DNA of 64,000 bases. Origin: Kingdonia uniflora (taxonomy: Eukaryota > Streptophyta > Magnoliopsida > Ranunculales > Circaeasteraceae). Made by a program: the position numbers and the translations under genes. The stretch spans positions 248,001 through 312,000 of the forward strand of contig JACGCM010002017.1 in the NCBI GenBank assembly GCA_014058105.1. Direction: 5' to 3'. Positions 46,930 to 56,219 of this stretch are shown piece after piece (the stretch's first letter is position 1; each line of letters begins with the position of its first letter). Below the pieces are notes generated by a model that made no database searches, was not told the origin of the DNA, and was given only the letters and a program-made list of their open reading frames with translations.

Positions 46930-49290
46930 CGTCATGAGTTATAGATTGCTATACAATAAATCGTGTCAGAATTACTATATAGTTGCCATAAAAATGGTTT
47001 GTCTTCAAGAGATTTATACTTTCTCAATCGTCCTCGTACGGTACCCCATTTTATGGTTCTACAATAGAAACTACGCACTTCTAAATTGCTCATCAAAGTA
47101 TTTAAAATTTTGAGTTCCTCATAGTTGCCTTAGCATTTGCAATTATTTTTTTCTCCCTATTTAATGGCTTGTCGAGGAGTTTGAATTTCCGCCCGATTGC
47201 CGTGAATGTCGTTGGGAACACACCGCACTTTTTTTTTTTATTCCAATCTAAAAGGCAAATGATTTGGCTTTTATGTTAATAAATAATGTGTATGAAGCTG
47301 TTTTAATGGAGCATATTTAAAATCCGGCATTTTACTTAAAATAGCCGAAATTATTTGGCATTTCCACAATTTAAATAAACCTGGCTATATTATTTGGCAT
47401 TTCCAATTCCACCATTCAATTAACATTTGCCGAATGAGATCGCTTTTAAACGACAAAACAAGCCAAATGATTTGGTATTTCCAGAAAAGTCATTTAATTC
47501 AAACTAACCGAATGATATGGCATTTTCGGATCAAAGTTATTTAATTCAATCAAGCCGAATGATTTGGCATTTCCTGATAAAAAGCAATTTAGATTTGGCA
47601 TTTTAAGAAAAGAAGCCTACTGATTTGGCATTTAAATAAAAAAACCATATAATTTAAACTAGCCGAATTATCTAGCATTTCTGGAAAAAAAAACATGTTA
47701 ATCAAACTAGCTGAATGATTTGGATTCTTATACAAACAAGCCAAATCAATTGGCATTTCAATAAAAGCTAGCCAAATGATTTGGCATTTCTGGATAAAGG
47801 CAATTTCATTCAAACTTGCCAAATGATCGATTTGGTGTTCCGGGAATAAACGTTGGTTGGGTATTTTTGTCCCAATCTTAAAGGCAAATGATTTGGAATT
47901 TTCACTATTGAACTAAAACTAGCCGAATAATTTGGCATTTTGGGAAAATATATTTCATTAAAATTAGCCAAATGATTTGGCTTTTAATTTAAATAATCCA
48001 GATGATATGGCATTTCCAAAAGAACCATTTAATTCAAACTAGCCGAATTATTTTACTTTTATTCTAAAACTAGCCAAATCATTTATCATTTCGGCCATTT
48101 TATTCAAACTATTCGAGTAATTTGACCCCTTTCCCTCCAAAATCTTCAAAATTCCTAAACCCGAATCTCGAAAATCAAGAAATTTCCAATGCACTATTTT
48201 TTGGAGGCTTCAAAGACATATTTAAGTTACTGATTTGAGCTTTGTATTTTGAAAATGCGGATAAACGCATATTCAGGTTTGATTTGGTGCTAAATTGAGC
48301 GAATAACATTAATCTCATATTATGTTTCCGATCTCTTATTCTCTTTTGGAGCTCTAGACTCTAAATTTATGTAATTAAGAACCCTCAAACACGGTATTAT
48401 CAAGACTAAAGCCACGTAATTTATAGATTGCTATGCGATAAATCGTGTCAGAAGTACTAGTCTGCCATAAAAATGGTTGCCTTCAAGAGATTTCTACTAT
48501 CTCAATCTTCCTAGTACCTCATTTTATGGTTTAATAGAAACTACACACTTCTAAATTGCTCACCAAAGAATTCGACATGTTTTGAGCTCCTCATAGTTGC
48601 CTTAGCGCTCGCAAAACGTTTTTGACCCTATTTAATGGCTTGTCGAGGAGTTAGAATTTCCGACACTTGACATTGTGTGAGCCCGATTACTTTGAATGAC
48701 GCCGGGAGTGTATAATAATTTTTTTGTCCCAATCTAAAAGTCGAATGATTTGGCATTTTCACCATTCAACTAAAACTAGCTGAATGATTTGGCTTTTAAG
48801 CTAAACAAGCCAAATAATCTGGCATTTTCATAAAAAAAGTCATTTAAATCAAACTAGCCGAATGATTCGACATTTCGGGAAAAAAATCATTTTATTAAAA
48901 TGAGCCAAATGATTAGGCTTTTAATCTAAATAATCCAAATGATATGGCATTTCCAAAAAAAACCATTTAATTCAAACTGGCTGAATGATTTGGCTTTTAT
49001 GCTAAAACTAGACAAATCATTTGGCCTTTCTAAAAAAGCAATTTTATTTAAAATTGCCAAATAATTTGGCATTAAAGCCATTTGATTCAAAATCGCCGAA
49101 TAACTTAGCTTTTATTAAAAAACTAGCCAAATCATTTGGCATGTCTAAAAAAGACCATTTTATTCAAACTAGCCAAATGATTTGCCATTTTCATATGGAA
49201 ATACCATTTTATTCAAACTAGTCGAGTGATTTCCCCCTTTCCCTCCAAAATCTTCAAATTTCCTAAACCCTAATCTCGGAAATCAAGAAA
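46930..49290. repeat. Duplicated module with arrays of GCCAAATGATTTGGC-like palindromes
   Basis: Two copies of a module: leader (46930-47225; again 48412-48720), palindrome array (47229-48125; again 48722-49225) and a tail with CCCTCCAAAATCTTCAAA (48130-48185; again 49235-49290). The arrays consist of degenerate units of about 35-60 bp, each with a core such as GCCAAATGATTTGGCATTTC or GCCGAATGATTTGGC. I count about 21 cores in the first array and 13 in the second. The core is a near-perfect 15-bp palindrome. No coding sequence is evident. Confidence 0.85.
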
Positions 49291-49377
49291 CATCAAAGTT
49301 AGATTTTCAATCCAATGTAGTTTTCTAGGTTTGATTTGTGCATTATGTTTGAGTTGTTTAACTCTTAATTGATTTCA

Positions 49378-49668
49378 TTCTTTTCATTTTGTTGCAGTGA
49401 AAGCAATGACAATGAGCACAAAGAAAATCTGTTATTGGGTATTTCTATTGTTCCCAATGCAGGGATTTGGTTGGAATTTTTCTACTCAAAGTTGCGCTTG
49501 CATATTGTTTCCGAAGAGGATAAATGGCACCATTTAGTAGCGATATTCATAGGTTGTGTTATAGTGATGATCTTCTTTATTTGCATTATTCAACGATGTA
49601 TACACAGCTCCAATTGTTTATCGTCAGCTTTCGAGGGACGTTTCTGTTACAAGTTAAGTGCCTCTTAG
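49378..49668 (+). CDS. Small hypothetical membrane-spanning frame
   Basis: An open frame of about 95 residues beginning after a TTGTTGCAG acceptor-like site at 49389-49397. One strongly hydrophobic segment (VAIFIGCVIVMIFFICIIQRC) is followed by a short Ser/Cys-rich end. It resembles the membrane tail position of the lectin genes but I cannot show homology. It may be an exon fragment or chance. Confidence 0.25.
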   Translation, partial: FFSFCCSESNDNEHKENLLLGISIVPNAGIWLEFFYSKLRLHIVSEEDKWHHLVAIFIGCVIVMIFFICIIQRCIHSSNCLSSAFEGRFCYKLSAS

Positions 49669-49669
49669 T

Positions 49670-50351
49670 GATGTGTGTTCATGTTGATTTAGTATTTTAG
49701 TAATAAATTTGTTCTTTATTTCGTGATATGGTATAAGAGCAAAATTGTTGAAAGTTTTTTTGAAGTTTTACCGTTCTCTTACTTGTTGAAGGATTCTATT
49801 ATTCCTTATGGTATATTGTTTCAAGTTTCCCGGGAGCTTACAAAACTTATGGGATATTGTTTCCCGTCAAAAATATGTAATTCCGGATGACACTTTACAT
49901 AAAGTTTGAGGTGCAACGAAAGTGAAGGATTACATGCAGGAATATTTTCTTTGCTCTGAGAACATTGATCAGTAAGGATCATATTGATCATGTGATGTAA
50001 TACGAATTTACAAAAACTAGTGTAGGAGACTCTCGAAAGGTTGTTTATTCAGAAGAATAGGACGAGACGAGGCGAGGTTATAGTACATTGAGAATGATCC
50101 AGCAACAGAACTACTAGTACACTACCCCGGGCTACAACCATGGTATCTCTCTAGTCTCTACTCTCCACGTATGAAACATTAACACCTGCCATGTGATTTG
50201 GTGGTATTATAAGAACCATATGGTTTGTTGTTCTTATGAAAAATCATACAGCATGCCTTATGATTCACCAATTTCTAAATACCACAAAAACGACACAACT
50301 CACCACTACAACAAAACAAGTTCTCTCTCGCTCAAACACAAACCAATATCA
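49670..50351. other. Intergenic between the array module and SCO1 copy 1
   Basis: No gene or repeat that I can name. Confidence 0.4.
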
Positions 50352-50658
50352 ATGCCTTCTTCCACTGTGATTAGAAACACAAAACATTAATCGAAACATA
50401 TTCTCTCTCCACCGTTGGATCAAAGAGAACTCTCCATCTCCACCGTCCATTCAACCCATTAATGGAGTCTCCCACATTCTTCCCTCAGATTACGAACCCC
50501 ATTTGTCAAAACTCTCATATCGATACCTCTCGACTAACGATGCAACACCCACAACCCCAAACCCAGTATCAAACAACCCCACCATTGAAGAAACTGAGAA
50601 TACCCAAAGAGGCGAAAAGTCCGGTGGAGGCGACGCAGGGAGGTCTGTTCGAGGCGGG
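50352..50658 (+). pseudogene. HCC1: SCO1/HCC1 exon 1, copy 1
   Basis: The exon-1 region of a mitochondrial SCO1 copper chaperone: ATG, a presequence-like part (PSSTVIRNT), and the downstream segment KLSYRYLSTNDATPT ... GEKSGGGDAGRSVRGG, ending at a GGCGGG|GTAACA donor. In the intact family this precedes a membrane segment and the copper-binding CxxxC domain needed for cytochrome c oxidase assembly. Here the ATG frame hits a stop after 12 codons and a frameshift separates the two conserved parts. No exon 2 follows; a lectin gene starts 235 bp downstream. Confidence 0.78.
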
Positions 50659-50736
50659 GTAACATTTATGTTCTTATTTTTTTCTTATTTAGAGCAATTT
50701 GTTATGTTGGTTCTGTAGATTATATGTTGTTTTGAG

Positions 50737-50768
50737 CTTATTATTATTATTATTATCATTATTATTAT
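50737..50768. repeat. ATT microsatellite
   Basis: An imperfect (ATT)n run in the former intron 1 of SCO1 copy 1. Confidence 0.85.
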
Positions 50769-50893
50769 GTCATAGAATTGTTTTGTGTAGTAGTCCTAGT
50801 CCTAGTTGAGGTAGGAAAAGGTTTGTTTTGAGTTTTATTTGTAGTAGCCTATTTACATATCACTGTCAGATTTCATTTTGGTTTTGGTTTTCG

Positions 50894-51908
50894 ATGACGA
50901 AATCATTATCTTTTCTCCTTCTCTTCTCCCTACTTTGCGTAGTGACCTTAGTTTCTTCCTCTACCCCCTCCAATAATAACATTACCATAGGCTCATCAAT
51001 CTCTACTTTGCGAAACAGTAATACTACCACCCCTTACTGGCTTTCCCTTTCAACTAGATTTGCCTTTGGCTTTTACCCAGTTTGTGATAACGATATCAAA
51101 TCTGTTTGTAATCGATATGTTATCGGTATATGGCTTGTGAGCTCTTTGGAGAAAACCATAGTATGGGTCGCTAACCACGAATACCCAGTCCTTACTAATG
51201 TGACTATACTACTAGCTGAAGATGGTATTTTTATTCTTCGAACATCGGATAACAAAGAAGAACCGTTGTTTAAAGACGTGTTGGAAGCGGCTTCTCATGC
51301 ATTGATGCTTGACACTGGTAACTTTGTTGTTTACAATTGCGATTCCAAGATTATATGGCAAAGCTTTGATTATCCGACAGACACAATTCTAGCGGGTCAG
51401 ACACTTAAGCCCGAGCACTCACTCAGATCAAGAGAATATCATTATCGTTTGCCTGGTGAATATTCGTTAACGATGAAAGAGAGCGGGAACTTGGTAGTCA
51501 AGTGGGAAGAAATGGACTACCAGGGAAAGATAAATTGGGGTCAAAACTGGGAAAGTGGGACGAAAAAGAGACAAGGCAGTCCGGTCGTTTTAAACCTAGA
51601 TTTTACTGGAAGACTATACCTTGTTGATTGGGATGGCTATGTAATCAAGAACCTTACTCCTTACTCGGAGCAAAGTCAGTGATGAACCAGAACTAATATA
51701 TAGGGCGGCGTTAAGTTCTGATGGGCTTTTACGCTTGTATGCTCATCACAAGAGTGGGAATTTGACTACAATATGGGATACATACGATAGAAAGGGTGCT
51801 AAAACAATTGAGATCATTGAGAATATTTTTTTAGTAGTGCTAGGTTGTCTACTTGGGTTGTTCCTCCTTGGCTTCATATTGTATATTGTTATAGAATGTT
51901 ACTCTTGA
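50894..51908 (+). pseudogene. Second kinase-less G-type lectin gene, frameshifted
   Basis: Close paralogue of 45155-46126: signal peptide (MTKSLSFLLLFSLL), B-lectin domain (STRFAFGFYP, IGIWLVSS, ALMLDTGNFVVYN, IWQSFDYPTDTIL) and the second beta-rich part. A perfect 7-bp tandem duplication CTTACTC CTTACTC (51653-51666) shifts the frame, giving a stop at 51680. Beyond it the old frame is open (DEPELIYRA, LRLYAHHKSGN) through a membrane span (VVLGCLLGLFLLGFILYIV) to TGA at 51906. No kinase follows. The 266-aa translated product would be soluble and secreted instead of membrane-bound. Confidence 0.85.
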
Positions 51909-52760
51909 ACATATACACTCTAGAAGGAAATACAAAAGAAAAGAAGCCAAACTAAACATGCTTGCAGCTAGCAATTTACAATATCTAAAGCATTCTTCTG
52001 CGTACTAGTTTTTTGTTGCCATAGGCGAAGAAGTAGCTCTCGGCACAAGCATCAGCAACAAAGTTTACTTCCTTCCAATAATGTCTTAAAGAAATTAAGC
52101 TTTGGAGAATTTCAACTGTTGATCTGTTTCTAGGGATCTTTTTGTAAGAGAAAGCTTCATAGGCTAATATGCCGACTATCTGATTTATAGTTAAATTCTT
52201 AAATTCTTTTATAAGTGATTTTTGCCGGCTTTCTTAATTGATTGCAATGTATGTAGCAATTTAGTTTTGTTGTTTGGAGTCGGATTGTGATGATTGTTAT
52301 GAGCAAAATATATTACTGCCAAATGGATTTGGTTTGGGCCGTTTGGCTAAATACACTATGACGGCTACCTGATAAGGGTAGTATTAATGAATCTGATTTA
52401 AGGCCGATTGGTGCAAATACAAACTCGGAATTGGAATATTGAATGCGAATCCGATCCGAATTAGAAATAACACATCAAACGATCCAATCCAAATACAAAT
52501 TAGGACCCTATATCTGAATAAGAATATGATTTCAAAGTATTTGCTTATATTACCATGCCTATGCACATCTCTGTTGCTCAAGAAGATAAGCACAACTTCC
52601 ATATAGTTTGTTGTTTTTAGAAACCCCCAAACACCTATTTCTATGAATACCAACATCTTAGGTTTCCGTTGCTCTCTGAAGAAGAACGACAGTACTCAGT
52701 ACTCACAGTACAGCAGGGTTTACTTCTCTCTCACAAAGACAAACCAAGACCACACTATCA
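51909..52760. other. 3' flank of lectin 2 and intergenic DNA
   Basis: The first about 260 bp are homologous to the flank after lectin 1. The rest (52400-52510) has GATCCGAAT-like words reminiscent of hAT subterminal sequence, but no element ends were found. Confidence 0.45.
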
Positions 52761-53065
52761 ATGGCTTCTTCCACTGTAATTAGAAACACATCTCTTTCTA
52801 ATTAATCGAAACTCTTACCGTTAGATCTTAAATAATTCTCCATCACCGCCGTCTTTTCAACTCATTAATGGTGTCTCCCACAAACTTTCCTTTGATTACA
52901 AACCCCTTTTGTCAAAAAAAATTAGTCTTTATCTTTCTACCAACAACAGCACAACTCCCACAACCTCAAATCTAGAATCTAACAATCCTGTTACTGAAGC
53001 TCAAAATACCCAAGGAGGTGAAAAGTCCAGCAGAGGCAAGCGCAGGGAAGTCTGCTTTAGGAGGG
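52761..53065 (+). pseudogene. HCC1: SCO1/HCC1 exon 1, copy 2
   Basis: Homologous to copies 1 and 3: ATGGCTTCTTCCACTGTAAT start, then ISLYLSTNNSTTPTTSN and TQGGEKSSRGKRREV in a shifted frame, ending at an AGGAGGG|GTAATC donor. Its early frame is closed by stops. The sequence after the intron (from about 53220) does not encode the SCO1 membrane exon. Confidence 0.78.
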
Positions 53066-53345
53066 GTAATCTATATATTTTTTATTCTTATCTAGAGAAA
53101 TTTGTTATTGTGATTCTAGCTTTATTAGATTATTATTATGCGATAGAAATATGTTTAGTGTGATGGTGATTCTAGATAATTTGATGAGTTTTATTAGAAA
53201 TTGGTTGGTGTATTTGCGCAGCCCCCAACGATATTCTTTTTATGGGCAAGCAGGGGTTACGGCAGACCCTCTGCCCAATGAGGATGAATAAATGAAATAA
53301 TAAGATTCCTTTACTTGTTTTTCTTAGGATAAGATCACAGTATCA

Positions 53346-53885
53346 ATGCCTTCCTCCAGAAACACATGTCCGACATGTTAATTGAAACGTATACTCTCCC
53401 CACTGTTGGATCACAACCAATCCTCCATCACCAGCGTCCACTCAACTTTTTAATGGCGTCTCCCACATTCTTCCCTTAGATTACAAACCCCAATTGTCAA
53501 CATTCTCATATCGTCACCTCTCTACCAATACTACAACTTCCACAACCCCAAATTCAGAATCAAACAACCCACCTTTGAAGCTAAAGATACCCAATATGAA
53601 GGAGGTGAAAAGTCCGGGGCGGCGGCGATGCAGGGAATACCGTTTGGGGCGGGGTAATTTATTTATTTTTACAAAGAGCAGTCTGTTATATTATTTTTAT
53701 AGATTCTAAGCTGTTTTTCAGATGATTATTATGTCAGTTAGTTGTAAGGAGTGTGACGCGGTTTAACAGAAATTCATTGGTGTATTTGTGCAGCCGGTTT
53801 CATGGTTGAGTTTTTTTGTTGCTGATCACTACTGGATCAGGAATAGTCTATTATTATAAGAATGAGAAGAAGCGTCACATAGAAG
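53346..53885 (+). pseudogene. HCC1: SCO1/HCC1 exons 1 and 2, copy 3
   Basis: Exon 1 (53346-53653) has FSYRHLSTNTTTSTTPNSE and a GGGGCGGG|GTAATT donor. After a GTGCAG acceptor, exon 2 (53794-53885) encodes PVSWLSFF, then, past a one-base gain in a T run, the membrane segment TTGSGIVYYYKNEKKRHIEG and a GAAG|GTAG donor. This is the conserved juxtamembrane block of SCO1 and identifies the whole family here. The copper-binding exons are absent, so no working chaperone can be made from this locus. Confidence 0.85.
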
Positions 53886-54500
53886 GTAGATTACTATGGT
53901 GAGTAGGAACATTCTTAGCATTGTATTGATAGTAGAAGAATCTATAAAAAAGCGAGAAGGAAGATGTAAATGCTAGGAATTATGAATTCAGGCCACCCTA
54001 GTTTGCAAAGATAAAATAAAATACCTATACCTTTAATTCTTAATTCTGTTTTTACATTAGTATTTACTATTTAATGAAGTTAAATTAGGAGAAGAGAAAT
54101 GAAAATCTTTATTGAATATTGAAGAGATGAGTACAATCACCCTAAAGAGGGATTTAAATAGAGAAACTACTAGAGTCGTATTAAGAAACTAACTCCTAGT
54201 AGGTAACTACTACATACTAAAATAACTAAAGTTAGAAACAAATCCTACTAATACTAATCTTAAAATTGGTTTTGGTGTATCACAGCACAATAGCATGATG
54301 TACCCGAACATCACAATAACCATAAATCGCGATCTCCAACAAATGAAAAATTATGTCTGTAACACTTTTGTTTGGTAATTCATGCCAAAGGCGACAGGTT
54401 TCTTCTTTAATGTTATTCTACGCTAACAAGAGTAGATGTTGGTGTATGAAAGATAGTTTTCACCACTTTCGTAGGAGAACATTAATGTACATACCTAGAC
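53886..54500. other. Intergenic, nothing recognised
   Basis: No later SCO1 exons and no transposon ends are seen. Confidence 0.45.
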
Positions 54501-56219
54501 TGACGTGATTACTACGAACGCGGAAGTGAGATTCGTATGAATACACGTTGTATTTGAGAGTTAGAGAAAACTACTAGTTTTTACTAAACAAATCAACTTT
54601 TCATTAACAACTGAGTATTGAAATTACACCACCCTCTCCTTTTATAGCTTAGGTTTCCCTAAGTTCACTCCTACTATAACTCCCCGAACCTATCCAATTA
54701 GGAAACTAACCTAAAAAACAGAAACTGCTAATAACCCACATTGGACCTCTCCAACATAGCATTAAGCTAAAGCATGAAATTAAATATAGGTCACACGGGG
54801 GTAGACGACCTTATAAGGGACGTGCTACGTCAAACCCTTCGTCTGAGAAGATTTCGTCCACGAAATCAAGGGGGTGGTGCTCCAGAGGACTCACACACGT
54901 ATGTAGTGTGTATCCCAGTCTCTTCTTCATCTTCGTCCTACAGAACACGCTTAACTGTTGCTATCACACTCTCACGCATACCATCCACGACTAGGCTGAC
55001 CTTGTTAGCAAATGCAGAACAATCACATTTCTGTTGCCCCGGTTTGCCACATCCATAACAGTTACCTAAAACAAAGGTACGTGGTGCAGTGACTGTTGGA
55101 ATAGCTAAGGCTGCTGGTGTTGTTGCTAGAACTGGAGGGCGATACTGCGCATGTAACTCGCTTGCCTGTTTAGCCAACAGTACAATTTCAGCAAGACAAA
55201 AGACAGGTTGAAGCGTTGTTGCTTTCTGGAGTTTCTTCGTCAAACCAGACTTGTACCTACTATCCCACTGCTACTCAGTCTCATGGAGTTGTGCACGTGC
55301 CTTAAGGAGATAAAACTGATCAGTGTAATCATCAAGGGTAGAGAGACCCATTTTGAGGGACTGAAATTTCCCAAATGTAACCTCGTCGTAGTTCATAGGG
55401 ATGAACCTCTCTTTCAGCTCTCTTCGCATTTTCCACCATTCTGAAATAGGACAGTAACCCGATGTACTCCTCGCCTGTTGAACACTGTTTTACCAGGTGA
55501 GAGCAAAACCAGTAAAGCGGGACTCAATGATCATAACCTGTTTTGGATCCCCATATTTCTTGTAGTTGAATATACGCTCAACTTTATCCAACCACTCGAT
55601 AAAGGCCTCCGCGTCAGATTTTCCAGTGAACTCTGGCATTTTGAGGTGAACATCATGCGTTTGTTTTGAGATAGCTTTGGCCAAGGTTTCAATGTCATTG
55701 CCTTTACCCTTTCGTCGCAGCTGTGGTCGTTGTTCTTCATCATAGTCTGAACTGTACTCGTCATCTTACCATGTCGTAGCATACGGATTCCTTGGCGGAC
55801 GGGGAGGTGAACCAAGTGGACGTTGTCTGTAACAATCACGCAATGGGGTGTCAACCGGGGGGTGAGAACCACGGCCTCGGTCTCGCCCGCTGAATTACTA
55901 TGAACGCAGAAGCGAGATTGGTATGAATATCACGTTATATTTGAGAGTTGTAGAAAACTACTAGTTTCTACTAAACAAATCAACTTTTCATTAACAACTG
56001 AGTATTGAAATTACACCACCCTCTCCTTTTATAGCCTAGGTTTTCCTAAGTTCACTCCTACTATAATTCCTCTAACCTATCCAATTAGGAAACTAACCTA
56101 AAAAATAGAAACTGCTAATAACCCACATCAGACCTCTCCAACAGAGCAATAAGCTAAAATATGAAATTTAATATAGGTCACACGGGGGTAGACAACCCTA
56201 TAAGGGACATGCCACGTCA
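54501..56219 (-). mobile_element. gag-only LTR retrotransposon (TR-GAG type)
   Basis: LTRs 54501-54832 and 55891-56219 are highly similar, with TGACGTG...ACGTCA-type ends. The interior encodes only gag on the minus strand, in broken frames. A basic/acidic N-terminus (RRKGKGNDIETLAKAI near 55690) and a retrotrans_gag core (MPEFTGKSDAEAFIEWLDK near 55620) come first. The linker and a zinc-knuckle remnant CYGCGKPGQQKCDC (near 55055) follow, with Gln at the place of the usual His. No protease, RT or integrase. No convincing target duplication. Confidence 0.82.

Noticed and set aside
47229..49225. CRISPR-like array of palindromes and spacers
   Set aside because: The sequence is a plant nuclear genome, the units and spacers are both degenerate, and no cas gene is present.
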